Shown one piece after another: positions 42,446-52,110 of a DNA stretch of 64,000 nt. Position 1 is the stretch's first letter. Every line of letters starts with the position of its first letter. Under the pieces are notes generated by a model, which saw only the letters and a program-made list of their open reading frames with translations, was not told the origin of the DNA and made no database searches. Source of the stretch: Pseudomonas plecoglossicida NBRC 103162 = DSM 15088 (GTDB lineage: Bacteria; Pseudomonadota; Gammaproteobacteria; Pseudomonadales; Pseudomonadaceae); contig NZ_BBIV01000018.1 of NCBI RefSeq assembly GCF_000730665.1, forward strand, positions 1 through 64,000, in the 5' to 3' direction. A program made the translations under genes and the position numbers.

Positions 42446-43687
42446 CTACAGGTAGCGCTCGACCTGCGCCGGGGTGCGCCGCATCAGAACCTTGCCGTGA
42501 CGCACCGACACCAGCGCATGCCCCTGGCTGCGGACCATTTCGTAATCATCGGGGGCCGACAGCAGCAACAGGTTCGCCGGGCGGCCCACCTCGATGCCGT
42601 AGCGCTCGCCCAGGTGGAGCGTGCGGGCACTGTTGTCGGTGATCAGGGCGAGGCAACGTTGCAGGTCTTCGTAGCCAAGCATGTGGCAGATGTGCAGGCC
42701 CGCCTCGAGAATGCGCAGGATGTTGCCGTTGCCCAACGGGTACCAGGGGTCGACGATCGAATCCTGGCCGAAGCAGACGTTCATCCCCGCCCGGTCGATC
42801 TCGGCGACGCGGGTCAGGCCGCGGCGTTTCGGATAGGTGTCGAAGCGTCCCTGCAGGTGGATGCTCTCGGTCGGGCACGAGACGAAGTTGATGCCCGACA
42901 TCTTCAGCAGGCGGAACAGCTTGGAGCAGTAGGCGTTGTCATAGGAGCCCATGGCCGTGGTGTGGCTCGCCGTCACCCGCGCGCCCATGCCCCGTACCCG
43001 TGCCTCTTCGGCCAGCACTTCGAGAAAGCGCGACTGAGGATCATCGGTTTCGTCGCAATGCACATCCACCAGGCAGCCGGTGCGCTCAGCCAGGTCCATG
43101 AGGAACTTCAGCGACGACACCCCTTGCTCGCGGGTGTTCTCGAAGTGCGGGATGCCGCCGACCACATCGGCGCCGAGGGTCACTGCCTCGGTCATCAGCG
43201 CCCGGCCATTGGTGAACGACTCGATGCCCTCCTGGGGAAAGGCGACGATCTGCAGGTCGACCAGGCCACGCACCTCGTCGCGCACCTCGACCATGGCCTT
43301 GAGCGCCGTGAGCTTGGGATCGGTCACGTCGACGTGGGAACGCACATGCTGGATGCCGTGGTCCACCAGCATGCCGATGGTCTTTTTGGCGCGGATCTTG
43401 ATGTCGTCATGGGTGGTGATCGCCTTGCGCTCGGCCCAGCGTTCGATGCCTTCGAACAATGTGCCGCTCATGTTCCACTTCGGCTCGCCCGCCGTGAGGG
43501 TCGCATCCAGGTGTATGTGCGGCTCGATGAAGGGCGCCACCACCAGGTTCTGCGCGGCATCCAGGTCATCGTCAGCGCCGAGGGTCGCCACCTCGGCCTG
43601 GGGTTCGATGGCGGCGATGCGTTCGCCTTGCAGCTCGATGCGGAACAGGCCGGCCTTGCCACACAGGCGTGCATTGATGATGTTCAT
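42446..43687 (-). CDS. codA: Cytosine deaminase
   Basis: A 413-residue amidohydrolase-superfamily enzyme converting cytosine to uracil and ammonia. Metal ligands are in PHIHLDAT near residue 58, the active-site His/Glu in [10 protein letters not shown], His in TASHTT, and the catalytic Asp in [17 protein letters not shown]. That last segment and HFENTREQG are characteristic of CodA. The usual partner permease codB is not adjacent, so uptake must use a distant transporter. Start ATG follows AAGGAGAAACC; single gene. Confidence 0.92.
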   Translation of the reverse strand: MNIINARLCGKAGLFRIELQGERIAAIEPQAEVATLGADDDLDAAQNLVVAPFIEPHIHLDATLTAGEPKWNMSGTLFEGIERWAERKAITTHDDIKIRAKKTIGMLVDHGIQHVRSHVDVTDPKLTALKAMVEVRDEVRGLVDLQIVAFPQEGIESFTNGRALMTEAVTLGADVVGGIPHFENTREQGVSSLKFLMDLAERTGCLVDVHCDETDDPQSRFLEVLAEEARVRGMGARVTASHTTAMGSYDNAYCSKLFRLLKMSGINFVSCPTESIHLQGRFDTYPKRRGLTRVAEIDRAGMNVCFGQDSIVDPWYPLGNGNILRILEAGLHICHMLGYEDLQRCLALITDNSARTLHLGERYGIEVGRPANLLLLSAPDDYEMVRSQGHALVSVRHGKVLMRRTPAQVERYL

Positions 43688-43837
43688 TAGGTTTCTCCTT
43701 GCCTTGGGCTTGGGTCATGCGCCCTGACAGCATAGCGACCGCACCCGCCCAAGCAGAAGCGTTCGATCTCCAGCAGGCCCTTGACCCGCGGCATGCCGTC
43801 ATGGACGATCGGCTTTCCCCCGAACAAGGATGAAGGC

Positions 43838-44461
43838 ATGTTACGGATACTGGGCAGAGCGTCTTCCATCAACGTGCGCAAAGTCCTGTGGGCCTGCGCC
43901 GAATTCGACATCCCGTTCGAGCGCGAAGACTGGGGCACGGGCTTCCAGCCCACCGACAGCCCCGAGTTCCTGGCGCTCAACCCCAATGCCATGATCCCGG
44001 TCATCCAGGATGGTGATTTCACCCTGTGGGAATCCAACACCATCATCCGCTACCTCGCCACCCGCTATGGCGATGCCGACTGCTACCCGCCCGAGGCGAT
44101 CGCCAGGGCCCGGGTGGACCAATGGATCGACTGGCAAGCCTCGGACCTGAACCGCTCATGGAGCTACGCCTTCCTGTCGCTGGTCCGGCATTCTCCCGCC
44201 CACCAGGATCCGCAGGCACTGGCCGAAGGTTGCGCAAAGTGGACGCACAACATGCAGATCCTCGAGCGTCAACTGGTCACGACCGGCGCTTATGTGGCGG
44301 GTGAGCGGTTCACCCTCGCCGATATCCCTATCGGGCTTTCGGTAAACCGCTGGTTCGAGACGCCCTTCGAGCACCCTCCGCTGCCGGCGGTTCGCGCGTA
44401 CTTCGAGCGTTTGACGGAACGCCCCAGCTTCGTCGCACATGGGCGCAACGGCACGCCCTGA
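43838..44461 (+). CDS. Glutathione S-transferase family protein
   Basis: A 207-residue GST: thioredoxin-like N-terminal domain ([21 protein letters not shown] with the Ser-Ser-Ile-Asn active-site region; [20 protein letters not shown] with the Glu-Ser glutathione contact) and helical C-terminal domain ([22 protein letters not shown], the GST folding motif). The start is the ATG giving MLRILG, with AAGGATGAAGG upstream. Substrate unknown; single gene, divergent from codA. Confidence 0.9.
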   Translation: MLRILGRASSINVRKVLWACAEFDIPFEREDWGTGFQPTDSPEFLALNPNAMIPVIQDGDFTLWESNTIIRYLATRYGDADCYPPEAIARARVDQWIDWQASDLNRSWSYAFLSLVRHSPAHQDPQALAEGCAKWTHNMQILERQLVTTGAYVAGERFTLADIPIGLSVNRWFETPFEHPPLPAVRAYFERLTERPSFVAHGRNGTP

Positions 44462-44544
44462 AGGCCGTGTGCAGCCCTGGCGCATTTGCCAGGGCGACCT
44501 CGCTATAATCGGCGTTCCGAAATGCGCGCCCAAGGCCAACCCAC

Positions 44545-45030
44545 ATGCCCCGCTTGCCGACGTTGCTGTTGCCCCTGCTGTTCATCGCCGCCCTCGGCGC
44601 CTGCGACCAGAAACCCAGCCGCGAAGAACAGATTCTGGCCAACCTGCCTTTGCAGGAAGCCTATCAACACAACATCGAGCGCATGGCCACCCTGCTCACC
44701 CGCACGCACCCGCAACTGGCCGAACAGACCATCCGCGAAGTGCTGCGCAAGCACCTCACGGTCGAGGACCAGCGCCAGGATCTGTTCAAGCTCTACAGCG
44801 AGAAGAATTTCAGCGATGCCGAGTTCGCCAGCATCGTCGCGGCCACCCGTGACCCGGCCAAGGCTCGTGCCCTCGAAGAGACCGAGGAAGGCCAGCGCCT
44901 GAGCGAAAAGCTCACCCGGCTGATGCGCGAGACGGCGCGCGACGCCAAGGTGCAGGCGTTGGCCGAACAGCGCATGCAACAAGTGGAAGATGAACTGGGC
45001 GCGCTGGAAAAAAACGCTCTGCTACGCTAG
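44545..45030 (+). CDS. Conserved lipoprotein of unknown function
   Basis: A 161-residue protein with a type II signal peptide ending ALGAC (lipid-modified Cys20) and Asp next to the Cys, which in enteric rules favours inner-membrane retention. The mature part is entirely helical and highly charged (AEQTIREVLRKHLTVEDQRQDL, then a coiled-coil-like C-terminus). Family not recognised. No operon partner is evident; the ParA gene starts 90 bases later. Confidence 0.75.
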   Translation: MPRLPTLLLPLLFIAALGACDQKPSREEQILANLPLQEAYQHNIERMATLLTRTHPQLAEQTIREVLRKHLTVEDQRQDLFKLYSEKNFSDAEFASIVAATRDPAKARALEETEEGQRLSEKLTRLMRETARDAKVQALAEQRMQQVEDELGALEKNALLR

Positions 45031-45119
45031 ATGTAACAAGGTCTGTCACAAAACTGTCGTCTTTCGGTCATAGGATTGACCCCAACCTGACATTTCCCTT
45101 CTTCATGGATGAGCGTCTC

Positions 45120-45896
45120 ATGCGTCGTGTGGTTTTCAATCAGAAAGGTGGCGTGGGCAAGTCGAGCATCGCCTGCAACCTGGCCGCCGCCAGTGCCGCC
45201 GAGGGTTATCGCACCTTGCTGGTCGACCTCGACCCCCAGGCCAACGCCACTTACTACCTGACGGGGCTGACCCACGACGCCATCCCGGCCGGCATCGCCG
45301 ACTTCTTCCGCCAGACCCTGTCGCCAGCCACCGCTGCCGGCAAGAAGCACCGCGTGGCAATCACCGACACCCGCTATCCGAACCTGCACCTGGTGACTGC
45401 CAGCCCCGACCTCAGCGACCTGCAGAGCAAGCTGGAGCACAAGTTCAAGATCAACAAGCTGCGCAAGCTGCTGGTCGAACTGAGCGAGGACTACGAGCGG
45501 ATCTACATCGACACCCCGCCTGCGCTGAACTTCTACACCTTCAGCGCCCTGGTGGCGGCCGAGCGCCTGCTCATTCCGTTCGACTGCGACAGTTTCTCGC
45601 GCCAGGCGCTGCACAGCGTCATGGCCGAGGTCGAGGAATTGCGCCAGGACCACAACCCGGTGCTGCAGGTCGAGGGGGTGGTGGTCAACCAGTTCGCCGG
45701 GCGCACGGCCTTGCATCAGACCCTGGTCGATCAGCTGCGCAGCGAAGGCTTGCCGGTATTGCCGGTGTACCTGAGCGCCTCGATCAAGATGCGCGAGTCG
45801 CACCAGGCCTCGGTGCCGCTGGTGCACCTGGCGCCGCAGCACAAGCTGTCGCTGGAGTTCGTCGACCTGCTCGACGCACTGGAGCGTGCGGCCTGA
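45120..45896 (+). CDS. Orphan chromosomal ParA-family ATPase
   Basis: A 258-residue ParA/Soj-type ATPase: deviant Walker A at the very N-terminus (FNQKGGVGKSS, both signature Lys present), Walker A' LLVDLDPQANAT and Walker B YIDTPP. No parB-like gene is next to it, so it is not a partition cassette; such orphans position chemoreceptor clusters, flagella or other cargo, or have unknown jobs. Start taken at ATG 45120 after GGATGAGCGTCTC; ATG at 45105 is an alternative adding five residues. Confidence 0.88.
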   Translation: MRRVVFNQKGGVGKSSIACNLAAASAAEGYRTLLVDLDPQANATYYLTGLTHDAIPAGIADFFRQTLSPATAAGKKHRVAITDTRYPNLHLVTASPDLSDLQSKLEHKFKINKLRKLLVELSEDYERIYIDTPPALNFYTFSALVAAERLLIPFDCDSFSRQALHSVMAEVEELRQDHNPVLQVEGVVVNQFAGRTALHQTLVDQLRSEGLPVLPVYLSASIKMRESHQASVPLVHLAPQHKLSLEFVDLLDALERAA

Positions 45897-45960
45897 TCAG
45901 GTAAAAACTCCCACGCCCAGGGGCTACCCGACCGCTCGTCCGGGTGATAGATTCGCCGCC

Positions 45961-46368
45961 ATGAAAACCACCCGGCAGACCCGCACGCTGACCGCCTGGA
46001 CGCTCTATGCCAGCGTCCTGTTCAGCCTATTGTTGTGCGGCCTGCACCATGGCCAGATGGGCGGCTTGCGCCTGGCCGGCCTGGAAGGCGGGTTCTGCTC
46101 GGTGAACAGCGAGCATGGCGTGGCAATCGACCTGGAAGGGGCCGCTGGCGACCAGCACATGGCCCAGCTCGATTGCCCGGTGTGCTCCTCGTTCGGCATG
46201 GCGGTGCCATTGACCAGCGCAGGCTGGACCTTCGCCGCCGCCCACAGCGCCGCCACCTCGCCCACGGTGGTGCGCAGCTGGGCGCAACCGCCGCCGCGCT
46301 ACCAACGCCCTGCCCTCAACCCCCGCGCCTCCCCCGTCGACTTCCTCGCAGTCCTTCAATTCGCCTGA
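45961..46368 (+). CDS. DUF2946 family protein, upstream of a TonB receptor
   Basis: A 135-residue protein with an N-terminal signal/anchor segment (LTAWTLYASVLFSLLLCGL), a following HHGQMGG patch and a Cys-Pro-Val-Cys motif (DCPVCSSF) near residue 73. These potential metal ligands and the position 68 bases before a TonB-dependent receptor fit DUF2946, a family often found beside metal-related outer-membrane receptors. Function unknown. Confidence 0.78.
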   Translation: MKTTRQTRTLTAWTLYASVLFSLLLCGLHHGQMGGLRLAGLEGGFCSVNSEHGVAIDLEGAAGDQHMAQLDCPVCSSFGMAVPLTSAGWTFAAAHSAATSPTVVRSWAQPPPRYQRPALNPRASPVDFLAVLQFA

Positions 46369-46436
46369 CCCCAACCGGGCGCGTCTGCGTGCGCGGTCGT
46401 GGTCAGCCATGACCCTTGCGTGGAAGACAGAACAAT

Positions 46437-48587
46437 ATGCTTCGCAATACCTCTCTGGTGCTCCTCATGGGCACCTGCACCTTTGCCTGGGCGGACGATG
46501 CCGCCGTGGAACTTGGCGCCACCACCATCGACGGCGAGCGCGACGCCCCCTCCGGCGTGCAGCTGGATGAACCGATCCGCACCGGCTCGCGATTGGGCCA
46601 GAGCGCCCGCGAAACCCCCGCCTCGGTGAGCGTGTCCGACCGTCGTCTGATCGAAGCGCGCGGCGCCAAGGACAGCCAGGACGTGATCAACGCCATGACC
46701 GGCGTGAACGCCTCGGCCAACCCTGGCTTCGGTGGCTTCGTCAGCTATCGCGGTTTCACCCAGAACCAGGTCACCCAACTGTTCAACGGCATCAACCTTG
46801 GCTACAGCAGCGCCATGCGACCCGTCGATGCCTGGGTGCTGGACCGCGTCGAACTGCTCGGCGGGCCTTCGTCGTTCCTGCATGGCGCAGGCTCGGTGGG
46901 CGGCTCGATCAACTACATCACCAAGCTCGCCAGCCGCGACCAGCAGATCGTCGACGGGCGCGTGCGCTATGGCAGCTACGACGACTCGGAAGTGGCCTTC
47001 GGCATCAACCAGGCCCTGGCCAGCAACCCCGCCGATGCCCGCCACTTCATGCGCCTGGACTACAGCCACAGCGACGGCAACGGCTACATCGACCGCAACG
47101 AGCGGCAGACGGACAGCGTGGCGTTTTCGCTGCTCAGCGACCTGGCCCCCGACCTCACCCACACCCTGGCCCTGGAGTACCAGGAAGACCGCGAGGACAG
47201 CCCGTACTGGGGCGCGCCGATCTTGCCCGGGCGCAGCACCATGAAGATCGACAACAGCCGCCGCTTCGAGAACTACAACGTCGCCGACGGCCGCTACGAA
47301 CAGCGCGTGCGCTGGTTGCGCTCGATCCTCGACTACCAGCTCAGCGACAGTACCAGCGTGCAGAACACGCTGTACCACTACAACGCCCAGCGCGACTACC
47401 GCAACCTGGAGCGTTACAGCTATACCAGCGACGGCAATGTGCTGCGCGCCAGCCCCTACCTGCAACGCCATGACCAGAACGTGCTGGGTGACCGCATCGA
47501 ACTGCGCCATGACCACCGGCTGTTGGGCTTGGCCAGCCAATGGTCGCTGGGCCTGGACTACTCGCGCATGCGCCAGACCCTGTACCCGACCTCAGGCAGC
47601 TATACCGACGTGGTCGACCCTGACCACTTCGACCCCGGCAGTTTCCACGACATCCCCGGGGTAAATGCCGGCCTGACCAAGCAGCGGCGCCACGAGGTCA
47701 CCAATCGCGCCGTGTTCGCCGAAAACCGCCTGCAACTGACCGAGCGCCTGGCCCTGCTGAGCGCCTTGCGCTACGACTACCTGGACATGCAGGTGACCAA
47801 CTACGGCGCTGTCACCCCCACCTCGCCGGCCTTCTTCGAACGGCGCTGGGAACCGCTGTCGGGGCGCATCGGCCTGACCTTCGCGCTGACCCCTGTGGCC
47901 AGCGTGTATGTGCAATACAGCACCGCCGCCGACCTGCCGGCCGGTTCGCTGGCTGCGGCGACCTACTCCAACGTCGGCCTGTTCGACCTGTCCAAGGGCG
48001 AGCAGTGGGAAGTGGGCAGCAAGTTCGATTTCCTCGAAGGACGAGGGGCCGCCACCGTGGCGCTGTACCAGATCGTGCGCAAGGACTTCGCCGTGCGCGA
48101 CTCGGTCGACCCCAACCAGACGGTCCAGGCCGGGCAGCAGACCTCTCGCGGCATCGAGCTGTCCGGGCGTCTGCAGGTCACGTCAAAGCTGCTGGCGGAG
48201 GCCAACTATGCCTATGTCGATGCCGAGTACGATGAATTCAACGAGGCCGTCAATGGGGTGTCGGTGTCGCGCGCAGGCAACACCCCGGTCAATGTGCCGG
48301 CCAACGTGGCCAACCTGTGGCTGACCTACAGCTTCGACCCGGCGTGGTCGGTGGGGGTGGATGGGCGCTATGTGGGTTCGGTGTATGCCGACAACGCCAA
48401 CAGCCTCAAGGCCCTGGCCTATGACCTGTTCGGGGCCTTCGCCCGCTACCGGCTGGACGAGCACACCACGGTCACTGGGCGGGTGCGCAACCTGACCGAT
48501 GAGGTGTACGCCAAGCAGGCCTACGGGCTGCAGTACTACATGGGCCCGCCGAGGACCTTCGAGGTGGCTGTGGACATGCGCTTCTGA
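46437..48587 (+). CDS. TonB-dependent outer-membrane receptor
   Basis: A 716-residue receptor: signal peptide (about 1-20, FAWADDA), plug domain (about 45-165; RETPASVSVSDRRLIEARG, DRVELLGGPSSFLHGAGSVGGSINYITK) and a 22-strand barrel ending in Phe (EVAVDMRF), the usual barrel signature. No N-terminal signalling extension for FecR/FecI-type control is present. The general layout is of catecholate/hydroxamate siderophore or metal-complex receptors; cargo cannot be assigned. The DUF2946 gene just upstream hints at a metal complex. Start chosen at ATG 46437. Confidence 0.88.
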   Translation: MLRNTSLVLLMGTCTFAWADDAAVELGATTIDGERDAPSGVQLDEPIRTGSRLGQSARETPASVSVSDRRLIEARGAKDSQDVINAMTGVNASANPGFGGFVSYRGFTQNQVTQLFNGINLGYSSAMRPVDAWVLDRVELLGGPSSFLHGAGSVGGSINYITKLASRDQQIVDGRVRYGSYDDSEVAFGINQALASNPADARHFMRLDYSHSDGNGYIDRNERQTDSVAFSLLSDLAPDLTHTLALEYQEDREDSPYWGAPILPGRSTMKIDNSRRFENYNVADGRYEQRVRWLRSILDYQLSDSTSVQNTLYHYNAQRDYRNLERYSYTSDGNVLRASPYLQRHDQNVLGDRIELRHDHRLLGLASQWSLGLDYSRMRQTLYPTSGSYTDVVDPDHFDPGSFHDIPGVNAGLTKQRRHEVTNRAVFAENRLQLTERLALLSALRYDYLDMQVTNYGAVTPTSPAFFERRWEPLSGRIGLTFALTPVASVYVQYSTAADLPAGSLAAATYSNVGLFDLSKGEQWEVGSKFDFLEGRGAATVALYQIVRKDFAVRDSVDPNQTVQAGQQTSRGIELSGRLQVTSKLLAEANYAYVDAEYDEFNEAVNGVSVSRAGNTPVNVPANVANLWLTYSFDPAWSVGVDGRYVGSVYADNANSLKALAYDLFGAFARYRLDEHTTVTGRVRNLTDEVYAKQAYGLQYYMGPPRTFEVAVDMRF

Positions 48588-48640
48588 TACCTGAACGTGT
48601 GCCGGCCTGGTCGCCTGCCTGGCGGTGAGGCCGGTACGGC

Positions 48641-49003
48641 GTGCTCGAAGTGCGTGCGCCGATGGTGGTGGTGCTGCCCGCGGCACCACGCAGCGTCACT
48701 GCACAACAGCAGTACTTCTGGGAACACCTGCTGCGTGACCAACCGGTGACCAGCATCGGCAGGGCCGCGGTGCACTATCAGGGCAACGCCCAGGGCAAGG
48801 TCGAAGGCTGCCTGGTCCAGCTTTTCCCGCACCCGTTGCGTCAAGACGCGTTCCGCCTCGATGGCAATTTGCAGGCGCAGCTGAACAGCCGCTGCATGGC
48901 ACTCGACCTGAGCAAGATGCCGGGCTTCGCCTACGATGAGCAGGGCGTGGCAAGCGGCTACAGCGAAGTGGATTACGCACCGTGGCGGGTTGGCCGGCCG
49001 TAA
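48641..49003 (+). CDS. Hypothetical protein, possibly a gene remnant
   Basis: An open frame of 120 codons from GTG with plausible high-GC3 codon use. The middle (FWEHLLRDQPVTSIGRAAVHYQGNAQ in parts) and end (CMALDLSKMPGFAYDEQG) look protein-like, but there is no signal peptide, no ribosome site and no family I recognise. A REP-like stretch abuts its start, so the 5' part of a longer gene may have been lost. It lies between the TonB receptor and a REP pair. Confidence 0.35.
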   Translation: MLEVRAPMVVVLPAAPRSVTAQQQYFWEHLLRDQPVTSIGRAAVHYQGNAQGKVEGCLVQLFPHPLRQDAFRLDGNLQAQLNSRCMALDLSKMPGFAYDEQGVASGYSEVDYAPWRVGRP

Positions 49004-49011
49004 ACCTGATC

Positions 49012-49091
49012 GGGCCCAATCGCCGGCAAGCCGGCTCCCACACTGAAATCAGTGGCTTCCCTGTGGGAGCCGGCTTGCCGGTGATTGGGCC
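49012..49091. repeat. Inverted pair of REP elements
   Basis: Opposed REP units beginning GGGCCCAATCGCCGGCAAGC and ending GCCGGTGATTGGGCC, 23 bases apart. Confidence 0.92.
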
Positions 49092-49236
49092 AGCAAGGCC
49101 AGGAAAGATACCCCAAGGTCGCCTACGAAGAAGCGCACCCCCGCGCAGCCCGGTCTACTGCCTGTAATACAACGATGACGCGGCCACGACCGCGTCACAT
49201 CCATTCAGGCTGCCTATGGAACCGGAGCACCTGCGC

Positions 49237-50574
49237 ATGTCCGTATCTCATGACGTATCCCCCGCCACGCTACGCCGCGTCATTGCCGCCTCGGCCATCG
49301 GCAACTTCGTCGAATGGTTCGATTTCGCGGTCTATGGCTTTCTCGCCACGCTCCTCGCCAGCCAGTTCTTCGCCAGCGGCGATGCCAGCGTGGCACTGCT
49401 CAAGACCTTCGCTGTGTTCGCCGTGGCGTTTGCCCTGCGGCCACTGGGCGGCATCGTGTTCGGTGCGTTGGGCGACCGGCTCGGGCGCAAGCGCATCCTG
49501 TCCCTGACCATCCTGCTGATGGCTGGCTCGACCACGCTGATCGGCCTGCTGCCAACCTACGCCAGCATCGGCATCGCCGCGCCGGTGCTGCTGACCCTGG
49601 CGCGCTGCCTGCAGGGCTTTTCTGCCGGTGGCGAGTATGCCGGTGCGTGCGCCTACCTGATGGAGCACGCCCCACGCAATCGCCGTGCGTTCTATGGCAG
49701 TTTCGTACCCGTCTCGACCTTCTCGGCATTCGCCTGCGCGGCGGTGATCGCCTATGGCCTGGAGGCCAGCCTGACGACCGAAGCGATGAACGCCTGGGGT
49801 TGGCGCATCCCGTTCCTGGTGGCCGCGCCGCTGGGGCTGGTGGGTCTGTACCTGCGTTGGCGCATGGAAGAAACCCCGGCCTTCCGCCAGGCCCTTGCCG
49901 AAGGAAAGACCCATGAGCATTCGCCCCTCAAGGAAACCCTGCGCAGCCATGGCCGGGCCATCCGCAATCTGGGAGCGTTCATTTCGCTGACTGCGTTGTC
50001 GTTCTACATGTTCACCACCTACTTCGCCACCTACCTGCAACTGGTCGGCAACCTGACCCGTGCCCAGTCGCTGCTGGTGACCACCGTGGCCCTGCTGTTC
50101 GCTGCAGTCGGTTGCCCGCTGGCCGGGGCGTTCTCGGATCGCGTCGGACGGCGCAAGACCATCGGTTTCACGTGCCTGTGGGTAATGATCTGTGTGTTCC
50201 CGGCCTACTGGCTCGCCAGTTCCGGCTCGATGTCGGGCGCACTGCTGGGGGTGATCCTGCTGGCGGTGGGGGCGTTGTGCAGCGGTGTGGTCACCGCCGC
50301 CTTGCTCTCGGAGAGCTTCCCGACGCGCACCCGCTACACCGCATCGGCCATCACCTACAACGTGGCCTACACCTTGTTCGGCGGCACCGCCCCGCTGGTG
50401 GCGACCTGGCTGATCGACCAGACCGGCAGCAGCCTGGCGCCGGCGTTCTACCTGGTGGTGATTGCGCTGGTGGCATTGGTGGGCGGCTTGGCGCTACCAG
50501 AAACATCGCGCATTTCGTTGCACGACGAGCAGCTGCCGGGCGACCTTCCGCGAGAAGCCGGTCGCGCCATCTGA
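49237..50574 (+). CDS. MFS metabolite:H+ symporter of a shikimate/quinate-type locus
   Basis: A 445-residue, 12-helix transporter of the same family as those at 21555 and 37525: helix 1 region AIGNFVEWFDFAVYGFLATLL, motif A GALGDRLGRKRIL and the second-half copy GAFSDRVGRRKTI. Two genes of shikimate chemistry follow (aroQ and a shikimate/quinate dehydrogenase), so a hydroaromatic acid is the probable cargo. The ATG at 49237 has GGAG nine bases upstream; the ATG seven codons earlier is an alternative. Confidence 0.82.
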   Translation: MSVSHDVSPATLRRVIAASAIGNFVEWFDFAVYGFLATLLASQFFASGDASVALLKTFAVFAVAFALRPLGGIVFGALGDRLGRKRILSLTILLMAGSTTLIGLLPTYASIGIAAPVLLTLARCLQGFSAGGEYAGACAYLMEHAPRNRRAFYGSFVPVSTFSAFACAAVIAYGLEASLTTEAMNAWGWRIPFLVAAPLGLVGLYLRWRMEETPAFRQALAEGKTHEHSPLKETLRSHGRAIRNLGAFISLTALSFYMFTTYFATYLQLVGNLTRAQSLLVTTVALLFAAVGCPLAGAFSDRVGRRKTIGFTCLWVMICVFPAYWLASSGSMSGALLGVILLAVGALCSGVVTAALLSESFPTRTRYTASAITYNVAYTLFGGTAPLVATWLIDQTGSSLAPAFYLVVIALVALVGGLALPETSRISLHDEQLPGDLPREAGRAI

Positions 50575-50700
50575 GTTGCAGCGCACTGCGCCACGTTGTC
50601 GAAGTCCGATAATCGCCCACTTCCAAGGTGGGCTCAGTTGACGAAACTAACCAGGTGGTACACAAATAAGGAGACCAAAAACAACAAGGCGATGCCCGTC

Positions 50701-51150
50701 ATGAAGCCCCTTATCCTCGTGCTGAACGGCCCCAACCTCAACCTGCTGGGCAGCCGCGAACCGACCCAGTACGGTCACCAAACCCTCTCCGACCTTGCCC
50801 AGGGCTGCGCTGACGCGGCCCAGACGCAGGGCCTGCAGATCGAATTCCGCCAGACCAACCATGAAGGCGAACTGATCGACTGGATCCACGCCGCGCGCGG
50901 TCGCTGCGCGGGCATTCTGATCAACCCCGGTGCCTGGACCCACACCTCGGTGGCCATCCGCGATGCGCTGGTGGCCAGCGAACTGCCCGTGATCGAAGTG
51001 CACCTGTCCAACGTGCACAAGCGCGAGCCCTTCCGTCATCTGTCGTTCGTCTCCTCGATCGCCGTGGGCGTGATCTGTGGCCTCGGCAGCCAGGGCTACC
51101 GCATGGCCCTGAGCCACTTCGCCGAACTGTTGCAGGAGCACCCCGCATGA
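50701..51150 (+). CDS. aroQ: Type II 3-dehydroquinate dehydratase
   Basis: A 149-residue type II dehydroquinase interconverting 3-dehydroquinate and 3-dehydroshikimate. The family landmarks are [17 protein letters not shown] (with the catalytic Tyr of the flexible loop), [30 protein letters not shown] and [15 protein letters not shown]. The adjoining dehydrogenase and transporter suggest a catabolic (quinate use) copy rather than the biosynthetic aroQ next to accB. ATG 50701 matches the usual family N-terminus; ATG 50692 is possible. The stop overlaps the next start (ATGA). Confidence 0.93.
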   Translation: MKPLILVLNGPNLNLLGSREPTQYGHQTLSDLAQGCADAAQTQGLQIEFRQTNHEGELIDWIHAARGRCAGILINPGAWTHTSVAIRDALVASELPVIEVHLSNVHKREPFRHLSFVSSIAVGVICGLGSQGYRMALSHFAELLQEHPA

Positions 51151-51995
51151 CCCGGCCCGCCATCCTTGCCGGTCTGATCGGCCGTGGCATCCAGCTGTCG
51201 CGTACCCCTGCCCTGCATGAACACGAGGGCGATGCCCAGGCCCTGCGTTATGTGTACCGCCTGATCGATGCCGACCAGCTCGGCCTCGACGACAGTGCCC
51301 TGCCCCAGTTGCTCGAAGCCGCCCAGCGCACCGGGTTCACCGGCTTGAACATCACCTACCCGTTCAAGCAGTCCATCCTGCCCCTGCTCGACGCGCTCTC
51401 CGAGGAAGCACGCGGCATCGGTGCAGTGAATACGGTAGTGCTCAAGGACGGCAAGCGGGTCGGCCACAACACCGATTGCCTGGGCTTTGCCGAGGGCTTG
51501 CGCCGTGGCCTGCCGCACGTGCCACGGCGCCAGGTGGTACAGCTGGGCGCGGGCGGCGCCGGCTCGGCGGTGGCCCATGCACTGCTCAGTGAAGGTGTCG
51601 AACGGCTGGTGCTGTTCGAAGTCGACACAGCGCGTGGCGAAGCGCTGGTGGACAACCTGAACCGGCATTTCGGGGTGGGCCGGGCGGTGCTCGGCAGTGA
51701 CCTGGCGGCAACGCTGGCCGCCGCGGACGGGCTGGTCAACACCACCCCGGTGGGCATGGCCAAGCTGCCAGGCACGCCGCTGCCGGTGGAGTGGCTGCAT
51801 GCGCGCCTGTGGGTGGCCGAGATCATCTATTTCCCGCTGCAGACCGAATTGCTGCGGGCGGCGCGGGCGCTGGGGTGCCGCACGCTGGATGGCAGCTACA
51901 TGGCGGTGTTCCAGGCGGTGAAGGCATTTGAGCTGTTCAGCGGACGTGCCGCAGATGCAGGGCGGATGCAGGCGCATTTTGCCAGTTTCAGTTGA
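51147..51995 (+). CDS. Shikimate/quinate dehydrogenase (AroE-like, catabolic type)
   Basis: A 282-residue NAD(P)-dependent dehydrogenase. The substrate domain has [14 protein letters not shown] in place of the classical SxSPxxHN, catalytic Lys in NITYPFKQ and Asp in NTDCLGF; the nucleotide site is LGAGGAGSA and the following acidic residue in LFEVDTARG (Glu-Val-Asp) favours NAD over NADP, as in catabolic enzymes. It would oxidise quinate or shikimate so that AroQ and QuiC can finish the route to protocatechuate. Translationally coupled to aroQ. Confidence 0.88.
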   Translation: MTRPAILAGLIGRGIQLSRTPALHEHEGDAQALRYVYRLIDADQLGLDDSALPQLLEAAQRTGFTGLNITYPFKQSILPLLDALSEEARGIGAVNTVVLKDGKRVGHNTDCLGFAEGLRRGLPHVPRRQVVQLGAGGAGSAVAHALLSEGVERLVLFEVDTARGEALVDNLNRHFGVGRAVLGSDLAATLAAADGLVNTTPVGMAKLPGTPLPVEWLHARLWVAEIIYFPLQTELLRAARALGCRTLDGSYMAVFQAVKAFELFSGRAADAGRMQAHFASFS

Positions 51996-52005
51996 GGCCA
52001 TGACG

Positions 52006-52099
52006 GCCTTATCGCCGGCAAGCCGGCTCCCACAGGTACAGCGCCGGGCTTGAGCACTGCGCATATCCTGTGGCAGCTGGCTTGCCAGCGATAGGGCCG
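52006..52099. repeat. Inverted pair of REP elements
   Basis: A standard REP (TTATCGCCGGCAAGCCGGCT and CCCACAGG) and a diverged inverted partner (CTGTGGCAGCTGGCTTGCCA and GCGATAGGGCC) lie between the dehydrogenase and the convergent thioredoxin-like gene. Confidence 0.9.
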
Positions 52100-52110
52100 G
52101 TGCAGGCGGA

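Noticed and set aside
50605..50640. Hairpin CCCAC-N7-GTGGG before aroQ considered as terminator or riboswitch
   Set aside because: Stem is only five base pairs with no T run and no recognisable aptamer pattern.
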